A DNA stretch of 64,000 nucleotides from Amyloporia xantha (Eukaryota > Basidiomycota > Agaricomycetes > Polyporales > Adustoporiaceae), in contig JAYKKR010000008.1 of the NCBI GenBank assembly GCA_036971615.1, forward strand, positions 992,001-1,056,000, in the 5' to 3' direction. A program made the translations under genes and the position numbers. Of this stretch, positions 47,974 to 59,700 are shown piece by piece. The notes under the pieces are model-generated. The model saw only the letters and a list, made by a program, of their open reading frames with translations. It had not been told where the DNA came from and did not search any database. The stretch's first letter is position 1. Every line of letters starts with the position of its first letter.

Positions 47974-48910
47974 ATGTCGTCGTCTTACTCTAAAGAGTCT
48001 TCACTCATCTACTTCTATAAGGGTGGTTGGAATGTCTTGGGCAACGCCGTTAACGTTGTTACCTGTCTACAATTCCTTAAGGAGGGAATAAAAGATATGT
48101 ATGACCGATGGTGGACGGCAGGTAGAAGACTAGCGGAAGTGAAAAGAATGCTTGATTGTTGCGAAGAGCTGCTTCAACAAATGCGGGTAAAGGATCCCCT
48201 TCTCGGCAGAGTCATCGAGAAACGCTATCCGGGCTTCTTGGTCATGTTTGAGAAAGATATTAGAAAGTATGCCGCATTAGTAGTGTTATCTCAGTGCCCG
48301 ATGGATGTTGACAGCTTTTACAGGGCCAGAGCAAGGCACGATGCGTTTCAAGAGAGAATCAGAGTTGCTTCATGGTCAGAAGCCGATATTCCTTGGAGCG
48401 AACTCATTGAGGATATTGAGGGCTTGAGGGACCGAGTCGACGATATGTACCATGATAAATTGGTGAGTACGACTGGTGATCGCTACTTAACACGGGTTGA
48501 CTGAGACTGTAACCCAATTTTCAGCACACATCTAACGCAATACGCACTGACGAGCCTGTCTACACGGAGATGTACGATTCGTTCTATCAAGATCCCCCAG
48601 AGTTGACACCCCTTGCACTGGACCGCAAGCTCGATCTGTTGCATCGGCAGCATCAACTACTTGTCACCGAGTTTAGTGGATATCCAGGTCGGTACGCTCG
48701 TGGCTTACAGCTGACCTACTCATCCTCATTGTTTGATTTTGGGGTAGAGATAGGCGTTGCTACGAAGACTGACGGGACACGAACGTCACGGTCTGCTTCA
48801 GACACGGATGCGATCTCTCTGAAACAGATGCCAGGTATGTCTTATCCAAGATTGTAATCGTTTAGTGTCCTGATAATGTCATATTTCTAGGTGCTCTCCC
48901 TTTGCCATAG
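47974..48910 (+). CDS. Small helical protein, island family member H3
   Basis: Exons 47974-48462, 48525-48834 and 48891-48910 join in phase, giving 272 residues. A hydrophobic N-terminal helix (NVLGNAVNVVTCLQFL) is followed by amphipathic helices (AEVKRMLDCCEELLQQM, then YPGFLVMFEKDIRKYAALV) and a coil (ELIEDIEGLRDRVDDMYHD). The segment FLVMFEKDIRKY lines up with FFLLLEKRVKRY of H2. The C-terminal third is unique to H3, beginning HTSNAIRTDEPVYTEMYDSF. No known domain was recognised. It is head to head with kinase E. Confidence 0.7.
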
Positions 48911-50009
48911 TCAAGTGCCAATAATTCTTCTGCCTTCTGCCAGTGACATATCGGACTGTAGCCAAATGCATTCTTCTATCTTGCAAGTACACATCAGTCG
49001 TCTATATAATGTACTACCGTGAGCCATGATTATTCTGTACTCCGTAAATCATATGCGCGTGCTATAGTCGACACTGCCGACAGCTTGAAGCGAACCAGAA
49101 AATCGGCAATCTTTCCACCAGTCTTATGGGATAGTAACATCTCTCCTGATCCTCTTCCTCGGTAAATGCTCCTGCGAATGGTCTCCGCTTCTATACAGGT
49201 GGCCATGGTTCGGGTAGTGGTATAAATTCAGAGGAAGGGCAAACTTTAGTTTTGGCGTGATGATATGGCGGTTGGCAACCAGCCTCGAGTAATCCATATT
49301 CTCCTCATATTCTTCCTATCGTCCTGGCATCCCTTAGTAGGATCATCATTGACTCGGATCGCTGTTGAAAGGATCGCTGTTACGCTGGCAAGTAGGGAGG
49401 TCGGCAGGGAGAGTCGACCGTATCGGCATATCCACGGTTAGATCGGTCAAGAGCGCGATGAGCCGAGGTTTAATTTTCCCATGGATGTTCCACACAAACG
49501 CCGCAGTGTCCTGTACTTAACATTCCTGCTACAATGCGCGGCTAGGCCGATGAATGGTATATCATTATGCATCCGATGTTCGGATACATACTTCGCGATA
49601 GCTTCATGTAAGCTCGTGCTAATTATGACGGGATATAATAGGATCTGTCGCGTGGGTATACAGGCAAGCTTCTGGTCGGTCGATACCTTCTGACAGTCTA
49701 GATGCAAGGTTGATCAGGCGGGCTGGAATTGTGTCTGCTCTCGATACAGCAGTGCCATTGTGTTGAACAAAAAGAACAAAAAGTGTGACGGAACCTTCCT
49801 GACGTATGGTATGGTGGAGCCGTAACCATTGTGCGTCGAGAACAACGGATAACGCAGCGTGCCAATGCCTGATCGGCCCAGAACTACCGAACGCAATAGG
49901 AAGCATCCTATATCCACCACGAAGCCTTTGTACAGTAGACACTAATCCCATAATGCATGAGCATATTGACAAATAGGTGGCTGATCCCAAGTCACAAGTT
50001 CCTGACTCG
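48911..50009. other. Gene-poor stretch in the island
   Basis: 1.1 kb without a supported gene. Many stops in all frames; no repeat or transposon recognised. Confidence 0.4.
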
Positions 50010-50735
50010 GCCTGTGCATTATGAGGTTGTCTACTGGACATCCAAATTTCACGTAAGAGATCTCGACGGCAGGTGCTCTGCAGAAGAGGGTCGTTACATG
50101 AGCGATCACGTTCGGCCATTTCTCTTCCCGAGGCCGAAGCCTCTATTGCCGAGAAAGATTTATTATACGTCGTCAAACGATTTGCCCCTGTCACACAGCT
50201 GCGCCTGAGCGAAGGATCGTGCTGCATTACCGCTTCTATCGATGGCACACTAGAGCCTACGTTCGAATATTTCTATGTCCACAACATTAATGGAAGCTGA
50301 AGCATGGCTATGACCTGCAATGTATAGATTGCAGTGCACTCGCGTGTGGAATGTCTTGGTCCCGAGCAAGATCGTCCAGTGTGAGTTCGGAGGCGACGTG
50401 CGGTGGTAAATGTACAACAAAACCGACCTAGTAACACTTGAGAGAGACCTGAGACCCAGTAATAGACCTTCCAGCGGTCGGCGTAACGAACGCTCATAGG
50501 ATGGAACCCTTGAGAGTACGTCCATCGTGAGGGTTAGTTCTGAACAATCGTTATATACAAATCAGTCATACACGACAATCGTACCACTGGTTACTCACCG
50601 GTGCGATACCATTCTCATTGCTTATGAAGAAATATCAGACCTTACACAAACACGTCAGATGTACGAGCTCTAGACACCCACAACCTGGGGGTCTCTGATA
50701 TTTGATCCGCAAAAGCAATCAAATTTTTGGACCGG
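50010..50735 (-). pseudogene. Decayed island kinase G
   Basis: Reading the minus strand, fragments follow the kinase order. A piece like FDCFADQI matches the end of exon 2. GLIFLHKQ then matches GLVFLHEQ of the HRD exon, but is interrupted by a stop. Next comes a degraded exon 4 region starting MDVLS in place of MMDA, with pieces like FHPMSV. The last is PSIEAVMQHDPSLRR in place of the C-lobe end. Frames shift several times and no continuous protein can be read. This is a second dead copy of the family, and marks the right end of the island. Confidence 0.65.
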
Positions 50736-51064
50736 GGATATGCATGTAAAAGCTATTGTAGACAATAGGTGGACGTTAGAGATAAAGGTAAGACGTTCAT
50801 GTTAAACCCCAGTTTTGAGCTCTTGCACCACTTTCCGGAGGTTGGTAAGCTGAAAGGAGCAGAAACATCAGGATTATCGAGATATAGAAACATATCGAAC
50901 ACAGGGAACACACGGAAGTGACAGAGTGTGACAGACTGAAGTTGGTCAGGCTCAAGTGGTAACACAGCGGCGATCTTGACCCAAGAACACACATATTAAG
51001 ATACAAATCACCTATTTGCTACATAATGAGAGTACAAACCCACAAGTCTAACCATTCAACGAGT
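50736..51064. other. Right boundary of the accessory island
   Basis: 329 bp between the decayed kinase and the CTU1 stop codon. Nothing recognisable was seen. Confidence 0.4.
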
Positions 51065-52482
51065 TCAGGAAGTTGTCTCTGAGGAGACGGCCGCAATCGG
51101 GCCCGCTTTGAGAGTGTTCTGGAAGAAGGGTATTGTACGTAGGTTGCCGGGTGCAGGATCATCGGCATCAAGTCTCTTGCGTGCCCGGTCCGTCTGGGGT
51201 AATTTGAGAGATTAGTAAGGATCTGGCGCAATCATGGCGGCAGGAAATGACCCACTATAGCGGCATTTGCCATGCCTCTTTCAAGGCCCTCAAGAAGCAT
51301 GCACGCCTTGCATAAATCGTTGCTCGACATGTACCCGCATCTCTTGCATGTTTCTGCAGAGTGACCATAGGAACCTTACGCCTCCGGAAGAAGATATACA
51401 CTCACGTTGAGCCTTCTGCGTGGCCTTTACTTCATCTGTGACCTCAAACGCTTCTCCGGAGTGGATTATATCGATGATTGCGCTAGGGCGGGCAGCTTCC
51501 AGATCCTTGAGAAAAGCTCGTGCGTGTCCACGATATGCGTCTGGCGAATATATGCATTCCGTGGAGAAGTAATCCAACTTCTTGAAATAGGCATACCTGA
51601 AGAAATGTTCAGTCCCACAAATCTAATTTGGGCTGTACCATGAGGTATGAAGAAATGGACCTCACATTACAATTTCCTTCTCGTATGCATATTTGAAAGG
51701 CTTGGACCGCTTTATTGTGTCCTCGCCTTGGGTGCATATGAGTGTACACCGGCCAAGACGGGCAATATCACCTCGCATGACTGGACCAGTGACCGAAGCA
51801 CGTTAGTCAGTGCAGAAGAATCAATAGTTGCAACATACTATTCATAAGCACGGTCTCTGCGATGTCGTCCGCATTATGTCCTGTGACAATGTGATCAACG
51901 CGCAGAGCGTTCGCTCCTCTGTCCAAGGCCTGTCGTCGAAATACACCACAGAATGTGCAGTTATTCTTCTTTCCTACTTGTGACACGATAGCATCCATAG
52001 TCCAGCCGTATAGCTCATCATAAGATAAGATTTTTAATGGTATGTCGTATTGTTGCTGATTGCGCTTGACCGTCTGAGAAGTAATCTGTCAGATTGTGGA
52101 AGATTGCAGATGGTCACTCACTCACCTCAAGCGAGTCATCCCGATAGCCTGTGATACCCTCGTCAATGGATAGGAGAAACAAATCCAGACCATATTTGTA
52201 GCGGTCGTTTAACGCCTTCATGACATGTGCTAGAACGGTCGAGTCTACGACAATGTCAGCAACTTCCGAAATTGCTTCACGGATAGATACCTCACCTTTG
52301 CCGCCAGACGCACCGATGGCCACTCGATCGCCGGGCTTGAATAGCCCTGCCTCGACGATGGTGTTGTGCACCTCGGTCTCGAAGACCCAGAAAAAGCACT
52401 CTCTGCATATTTGCTGACCGGTTTTTGGCCGTTTGAGGATGGCACGAGCGTCGTTGCAGAGCGCACAATTTCGCGGCGGCAT
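51065..52482 (-). CDS. NCS6: Cytoplasmic tRNA 2-thiolation protein 1 (Ncs6/Ctu1)
   Basis: With Ncs2, this enzyme thiolates wobble uridine 34 in tRNA Lys, Glu and Gln, using sulfur carried by Urm1. The start [20 protein letters not shown] at 52482 opens an N-terminal zinc motif (CALC, then CREC). The PP-loop GASGGK is completed across an intron with a GTGAGG donor to give [13 protein letters not shown]. Later motifs are [34 protein letters not shown] (CxxC) and [13 protein letters not shown]. The C terminus has [21 protein letters not shown], the second zinc site. Several short exons. It is divergent from NOP9, with only 129 bp between start codons. Confidence 0.95.
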
Positions 52483-52611
52483 GATCGTTCTTGACAAGTC
52501 ACGTTTGACCCGAAAAGGGAAACCGATCGAGGAATTTCTTCCGCAACTGGACTGCGAACACCGCTGAATTGACTGTGCTCACAATCGCCTTGATATCCCC
52601 TAAAATCAGCC

Positions 52612-55600
52612 ATGCCCAGGGAAAACAGAAAGAGAGGCAAGAAACATAAGAAGAGGACAGATGAGGAGGTCAATCCCGAACGTCACGATGCTCAGCTTCC
52701 GGATCAGCACACAGAAGACTACGAAGAGCCGCAAGCTGGACCCTCGTGGATCGTTCCTGCATCCAGCAAAGTCGAAGTGAACCCTGAAGCACCGTTTGGA
52801 TATGTTGACGCTGAGGTCAAAGCATACTTTCGAACGGTGGACCTACAGATCCGTGACTGGCAAGAGCAGGGCACTGCTGCTGAGGACGCAGATGAAGACA
52901 TTGATCCCAACGAAGGTGAGTATGCCTGATGCTAGCATGACTCTAGTGGCCTCAAAATTGTCCTTCATAGACCGTAGACTGTTCTTTGTTGCTGCCCTCA
53001 CAGAAATGTCGGGCAAGGAAAAGCAGCTCGCTACTGATCCAGACTGTTCATCTATCATGGAGCGAATGGCCTATTCCATGGATGATTTTGTACGCAGAGT
53101 TTTTGTGGATAGGCTCAGTGGGTCGTAAGTGCTCTATTATACATCAATCCCTCGCGCATCTCACTTATATCAGTCTGGAGGTTTGAGCAGTTAGTCAGGC
53201 ACAGATTTGCCTCGCACGTATGCCAGACTCTCTTCACTGTCGCGAGTGACACAGTAGCTCGGGAGGTCAGCATATTTTCTCTAGTTCAACAGCTGCATGA
53301 ATTGACCATCGTACTTGCATCTCAGTGCCGCGGTGTCTTGCCCTCTCCACCAGAATCATCTGAAGATGGTGAGTTGAGAACTTTGACGCAACTGATTCTA
53401 GAAACTTGCGAGGTTTGTCGCGAGATTCTTCTACTTTGAAACCCCCTTGTATTGACTTCTGTTCTCAGGAGTTGTTACCGTCTTTGCCGTCGTTAGTCAT
53501 GGACCCATTCGCATCCCATGTCATTCGCGCTTTGCTTCTACTCTTGGCTCCAGTCTGTTTCCCTCCCGGAGACGGCCACTCCAACGGAGCCTCTGTACGC
53601 TCCAAGCGAAGCGTAGCCTACAAGGCCCGGCAAGGCCCTATGAAGTCTGTATTCTCTGACGGTGATGCCCAAGGATTCGACGGTTTAGTAAAAGAGACCC
53701 CGAAGGCCTTCCGCGAAACCGCTGAAAGTTTTGTGAAGGCCTTGCGAGATCAGCTTGGCGACAACGAGGTGCGGGCGTTGGCGGCAGACAAGGTCGCAAG
53801 CCCAGTATTGCAGGTACGCTGTGGGATATACCATATAGAATTCGGTCAAGTGACAGAATCTCTCCTAGATGCTCGTTGAAGTAGAGGCAGGGTATGGTAT
53901 GGCCGACACACCTGGTTCGCTCATGGATCGAACGCTAGTCGGACTTATTACACTGTCACGTATGTCTCAGCTTATGCAAACCGATGGTGTAAACCGCTAA
54001 TTTATGTTTCGTTTATTTTCAGACGAAGATCCCTCTGCCTCACCAGACGCTTCCGACTATCTTACCACACTTCTCCGCGACCCAACTGCCTCCCACCTTC
54101 TCGAGGCTCTGGTACGCCGAGCGCCCGAGAACGTTTTTGCCACCTTGTGGGCCACGTACTTCAGAGGCAAGCTTCAGAAACTGGCTATCCACCCTGTAGC
54201 AAATTTTGTCGTCGCGAAAGGTATCGAGCGACTTAATGCGGATCAGCTGGGCGAGGTTTGCGAGGAACTGGACGAGGTGTTTGGAAAGATTATCAGTGAG
54301 TGACTTTGGACGGCGGAAGGAAGTTGGCTCATGATTATTTTCAGAGAACTCGCGGGTCGGCGTCCTCCGAGCTTTGGTGGACCGAGCGGCGGCTTTGCAT
54401 GTGCATGAAGGTGCTGTCGTAGAGGTGAATGCCAAGCAGCAGTCAACTTCGATTCTTTCCTGTTGCTCGCGCTAACTCAGGTCTTATTAGTCTATAGGCA
54501 AAGCCTTCGATTTAGCGAAACCAGAAGACAAGGACTTGGCTGTTCCTTGTATCTTGCGACTATTGCCTGTTAATGTGAGAGAGGTAACAAGAAGCCTTGG
54601 TCCCGACTCATATTTGCATTAGGATTACAAGACCGCACTGGCGACGAAGGTCGAGCAGCCAGCGAAACCGGATGGCGACTCTCATAGAAGGCGAGGCAGA
54701 ATGAATGCCGATGACGACTCCTTAGAACCAAAAACACAGGGTGCTCTACTTCTGCAATCTATGCTCCGTTTGGCGTCCCCCTACAACGAAGTAGTCCTTG
54801 CAAGGTCAGTGAAGATGTTCTGCACGCTGACTAGCACAACTCATCCGATGTGCTCCATAGCATCCAGGCTCTTAGCCTAGATGACTTACTCGCCATGGCC
54901 CACCACGTCACAAGTTCGCGCGTGCTGGATGTCGTCCTGGACTCGCCAACAGTGCCCGCAAAGACGAAACGGAAATTCGTCCTCACTTTCCTCGGGCATT
55001 TCCACATCCTGGTAGATGATCGGATAGGCAGCCGAGTCGGTGCACGGTGCTGGGCGTATGCCGACCCCTATCTCAAAGTATATTTATATCGTCCATGGTT
55101 GCATATGAGCACAGCTGATATGTGCGTATGTTGTAGGAGAAGATTGCTCGCTCGGTGATACCCCACGAACACGCTCTCGCCGGCTCATTCTACGGCAAGT
55201 ATTTCGCTCGAAGCCTCAACCTACACCTACTACAGCGAAATCCGGAGCAATGGAAGGATCAGCAGTCCTCTACCAAGGCAGCACCCCCTCAGCCTTCTCA
55301 GCCGAAAGCATTATCCGGGAACGTACATCCGACACCGACGACTTCGACACAAACTCCGGCTCCTGTCGAGGCCTCTGAGAGCGGAAGCAGACGCGACAAA
55401 AAGCGTAAACACAAGGGAGGCGCGGAGGATGAGATCGATGCGCTGTTTGATGCAAAGCTGGGCAAGAAGATCAAAAAGAGCGGACTCGGGCGGAAGGACG
55501 AGGAGGATCCTGAGGTCACGTCGAAGAGCGAGGAGCATGACGGAAGCACCAAGAAGAGGAAGCGGCACGCCAAGGATGAGCCAGCCGACAACGATTTGAA

Positions 55601-55673
55601 GGATGTGTTGGGTGCTATCAAGGCTGCGCCTAAGGACGATGGTGCGCATCGAAAGAAGAAGCGGGCCCATTGA
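52612..55673 (+). CDS. NOP9: Nucleolar pumilio-repeat protein Nop9
   Basis: Nop9 binds 20S pre-rRNA near the 18S 3' end in the small-subunit processome and prevents premature cleavage by Nob1. The sequence starts [19 protein letters not shown] and proceeds through several exons. Helical repeats of pumilio type are seen: [88 protein letters not shown] and [13 protein letters not shown]. The conserved block [13 protein letters not shown] ([13 protein letters not shown]) is present. The C-terminal end is a long lysine/serine-rich tail with [12 protein letters not shown], finishing KKKRAH, a likely nucleolar signal. It is divergent from NCS6. Confidence 0.92.
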
Positions 55674-55853
55674 GCTGTCGTACACACTTCTACCTGGAAA
55701 AGTATCGTACTATACGCGCCATATAATGTATAATGACGAGTGAGCACGATGTCGGCTCGCTTCAGCTTTCCAGCATGATCGTCAAGCAGTGTCCCAAATA
55801 CATTCAAAATCCGCACAATAAGTATAGAAGGGGTACAAGCGCCGCTATGTATA

Positions 55854-57659
55854 TCAACTCATATCCACATCGCCGTCAGCATCTGGCCGAGGATCACCTC
55901 GAGTAACAGAGTTGACCAGCTCCCGTCGGACCTCTGGCCCAACCTGAGGATGTGGGTTTGCCCGCACGACATCCAGCAGTGCATCCTTTTGATCAGGCGT
56001 CAAGTCCGACGAGTATCTGCAATGAATACACATCAGTCATCGTGGTTCTCAGTGTAACGGTGTGGTCTGTACCTTTGACAGAACACCAGAAGGGACTGAT
56101 GCCAGAGTACAGGTAATTTGTCTACATCTCCTGCCTTGCGCGCCTTGTATGTGTTTGAGAGACGGATGAAGTGGAAGACGAGGGCGTCGACGACTTTGAA
56201 AGGTAGTGCGTACTTTTTGTCGAGCAAGACGCGGATGAAAAGGGAGTTGGGACCTGTCACACCGATCATTATTACTTATGCACCGTGAAAATAGCAGCGT
56301 ATGTGGCTGACCTGAGTAGTCCATGTTTGCGAGTCGAATAAGGGCAGCGGCAGAGTGCATGAGGGGTACTTTCACTTTTGCGAGTACGGACGCTACGATA
56401 GCTGCTTCTTGGAGTGTGCATCCCGTCTGCAATCAGTCATACATCGTCAACGTCACAAATAATCCCTAGCACCAGACCAAAAATGCACTCACGCTCAATA
56501 ATGGGAACACGATCCCCTTGAAAAATGCCGCCGGCTTATACAGCGCCCTCCGCATCGCCTCGTAATAGTGCACGTTGAGCTTTCTGTGGTTCTTATTCTT
56601 CCGCGCACCCTCTCTTGTCAAACGGATGTCCTCCCGTATCGCGTCGAGCAGCACGCCTTCGAGGAAGACGCGCGCCTGAGGCGGCTTCATCTGCGAGACG
56701 AAGATGCGCGTCGCGGCATGGCAGGCTTGTGGTGTCCACTCTTCCGGCTTCGTGAGCGCGAGCATGCGTGCCCAGGCAGGAAGGGTGGGGATGATTTTGA
56801 AGGGTTTGGGAAGGGGTCCGGATTTGTACCGGGAAAGGACCAGGCCGACTCTGGAAAGTGTCTCAGGTTATGCGCTACTGAGAGCTGAAGGCGGGCGTAC
56901 TTTGTGTACAGCTCGACAACTTTTGGATTTAACCCTGCTGCAGGGTCTGGTGCTTGGTCTGGGTCTGTAATCGCGAGTAGCGTCGGTCAAGGGGTCTCAC
57001 AACATAAGTATACTGGTACACACCCAATGATGTTTTACGTATGACAGTTGTTTTTCCTGACTCCATGTCCTCCAGCTTGGAAAAAATGATGTCCGCTAAT
57101 GTTCGCCGTTCACCAGCATTCGCAGGGAGTAGCGCATCTAGTGTTTTTAGGTCGCCTTCATCGACTTCCTACTATTCATTAAAATTGTCGAGAGGATGCA
57201 GAATAGCTGGTTTTACTTACGATCTCCTCCACATCCTCCTCGAAGTCATCTCGATCGAAACGGTCGAGGTCATCGTCGTCCTCGTCGTCTAAATTTTGTG
57301 TCCGGGGGACGGAGAAATTTGGTTTCCCCTCGTCTTCACTTCCGTCCTCATCGTCCCCATCCTCCCATGCGCCCAGCTCCTCTTGCTGATCCCGCGCGAG
57401 CTCGAAGATGCGCCTGGAAGTTTTTGGATCAAGTATCACCTTCCCGGTTATGAGCTACAGCCATTCTTCTTTAATTGGACGTGCGGGCAGAGACACTTAC
57501 ATCGCCGCCTTCCTCCTCATCGTTGACCTTTCCTTTTGACTTTGACCGCTTTCCTGGCTGAGATACACGGCCATATTTTGCATGAAGCTCGTCCTCGTCG
57601 AGTTGGACGTGCAGGGGGTCATGCCTGACTTTCCCTGTAGGTTTCGCAGCGCGAGGCAT
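55854..57659 (-). CDS. ENP1: Bystin / Enp1, 40S pre-ribosome factor
   Basis: Enp1 joins early 40S precursors and stays through cytoplasmic maturation. The start MPRAAKPTGKVRHDPLHVQL at 57659 matches the family N terminus. Acidic segments follow (DLDDEDDDDLDRFDRDDFEED). The bystin domain contains LPKPFKIIPTLPAW, EEWTPQACHAATRIFVS, FLEGVLLDAIREDIR, LNVHYYEAMRRALYKP, FFKGIVFPLL, CTLQEAAIVASVLAKV and PFKVVDALVFHFIRL. The tail has SSDLTPDQKDALLDVV. Several introns of 50-70 bp separate these pieces. An open frame extends upstream of the chosen ATG to 57893, but that part has no family similarity. Divergent from UXS1. Confidence 0.95.
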
Positions 57660-58006
57660 GGTTTCAGAGCAGACTGAGATAGGAGAGGAGGCTCTGGGCC
57701 GCGTGTGAGCTTTAGTGTGGGCGCTGTTAGAAGTCGAAGAGATGGGCCGTCTTTCTAGCCTGCAGGCTGCGATAATCAAGGACGATGGGGACGATGGGGA
57801 GGTCTGGTGGACCCTGGGCGTCGTGCAGGGGGAGCAATGCAGCTTCGGCGTGCAGAAGAAATTGAGATAGGCGATCGTGATTGGATCGGCCATCGCCGCA
57901 GTGTCATATAGCTGTCCAGTCCGACTGCTCGGTCTCTTCAGCCCGCGTAAAAGGCCCTCCTCTTATATTCACTCAGGAGCGGTCCCCTTTCTCCTCGTTC
58001 CACACC
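57660..58006. other. Divergent promoter region of ENP1 and UXS1
   Basis: 347 bp between two divergent start codons, containing both promoters. The minus-strand open frame across it is an upstream extension of ENP1 without conserved sequence. Confidence 0.45.
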
Positions 58007-59700
58007 ATGGCGTCCTCTCAATCTCAGGCAAGTCTCTCGTATTTTAGTCGCGTGTTTTGGCGGCGAGAATCCTCGGCGAATGGGGAGATCGCGCAGATCC
58101 TCTCGCGAAGCTCAGCTTGCTCATTTCCACCCACGATGATTCTATTGCTATCGCGTGTAATTTACCTTTGCTGACGCTGTGTTCTAGTTTGTTACTCTCG
58201 ACAAGGGCGGCAAGGAAATCAAAACCGTAGGCTTTGAGCGGTTCGGCTTCGACTGTGAAGTCCCTCTCGACGTCGTTCGTTCCATCTACCTCAACCCCCA
58301 CTACGTTCGTAGTGCCAACTCTACCAGTCCAAAGCCCGGTAGCCAGTCGGATGAGGAATACAACGCCAACGCGATTTACTACCCCGATAGCAAGGCCATC
58401 TCTTACACGACCCTCACGCGTTTCCCCCCCGTAAAGCTTCTCCCGCCTGAGAAGCGCAAGCGTGTCCTCGTCACCGGTGGCGCTGGTTTCGTGGGCTCTC
58501 ACCTTGTCGACCGGTTGATGCTCTTGGGCCATGAGGTCACCGTCCTCGACAATTTCTTCACCGGCTCGAAGACCACGGTCAGCCATTGGGTCGGCCACCC
58601 GAACTTTGAACTCGTCCGTCACGATGTCGTCGAGCCTTACATGACGGAATGCGACCGTAGGGCACTCTCAGCATGTCTTGCCGTGACAATGGCTGAGACC
58701 TTTGTACAGAAATCTACCATCTGGCTTGCCCGGCATCACCTCCTCATTATCAGTTCAACGCGGTAAAGACGGTGAAGACGTCGTTTATGGGTACATTGAA
58801 TATGCTTGGTCTCGCGAAGCGCACCAAGGCCCGCTTTTTGATCACCAGTACATCTGGTACGTAACCGTCTGTTGACGATACTATCCTGCTAATACTGCTG
58901 CTGCGCAGAGGTATACGGTGACCCTGAAGTTCACCCACAACCCGAGGACTAGTGAGTAATTTAAGCTTACCGCAGTGGTGCTCATACTAACGTGCTCAAT
59001 AAGCTGGGGGCACGTTAACCCTATTGGCCCTCGTGCCTGCTACGATGAGGGAAAGCGTGTCGCGGAGACCCTCACGTACGGCTACCACCGACAGGATGGC
59101 GTGGATGTTCGTGTCGCACGTATCTTCAATACTTACGGTAAGCTCATGCACAAATTCCTACTGTCTCGCAAGGCTGATTGAGGACTTTCACAGGCCCACG
59201 AAGTACGATCGTATACTTGATATCCTATGTCCATACGCTAACGGCTCGTCGTTCTCCCAGTGAACCCCTATGACGGTCGCGTCGTCTCCAACTTCATCAT
59301 CCAGGCCCTCCACGGCGAAGACATGACCGTCTACGGCGACGGGAAGCAAACTCGCTCGTTCCAGTTCATCCACGACCTCATCGACGGGCTGATCGCGCTC
59401 ATGAACTCGGACGAGACGCGCCCGGTCAACATCGGCAACGGCGACGAGTTCACCATCGGCGAGTTTGCCGAGCTCGTCCGCGAGGTCGTCGAGAAGGTCC
59501 AGCGCGAGGACGGCACGCCCGCCAAGCGCCACGTGCAGATCGTCTACAAGCCCATGCCCACCGACGACCCGCAGAAGCGCCGCCCGGACACGACCCGTGC
59601 GAAGCAGGTGTTGGACTGGCAGCCCCGCTGGTCGGTGCGCATGGGCCTGGAGGAGATGGTGCGGTACTACAAGGCGAAGATGGCCGAGGGCAGCATCTAG
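58007..59700 (+). CDS. UXS1: UDP-glucuronic acid decarboxylase (UDP-xylose synthase)
   Basis: The enzyme converts UDP-glucuronate to UDP-xylose with bound NAD, feeding xylose into capsule or glycan synthesis. Seven exons join in phase: 58007-58027, 58188-58656, 58710-58856, 58909-58951, 59004-59137, 59194-59202 and 59261-59700, giving 420 residues. The Rossmann motif is [14 protein letters not shown]. The catalytic set is in [14 protein letters not shown] and [12 protein letters not shown] (Tyr-x-x-x-Lys). Further family sequence is [14 protein letters not shown] and [19 protein letters not shown]. Exon 6 is only 9 nt and codes the Gly-Pro-Arg of the last motif. Intron 1 starts with GC (CAG then gcaagt). 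The last exon is much more GC-rich than the others. No membrane segment is seen, so it is probably cytosolic. Confidence 0.95.

Noticed and set aside
57660..57893. N-terminal extension of ENP1 to an upstream ATG
   Set aside because: The extra 78 residues are low-complexity and the family starts at MPRAAKPTGK.
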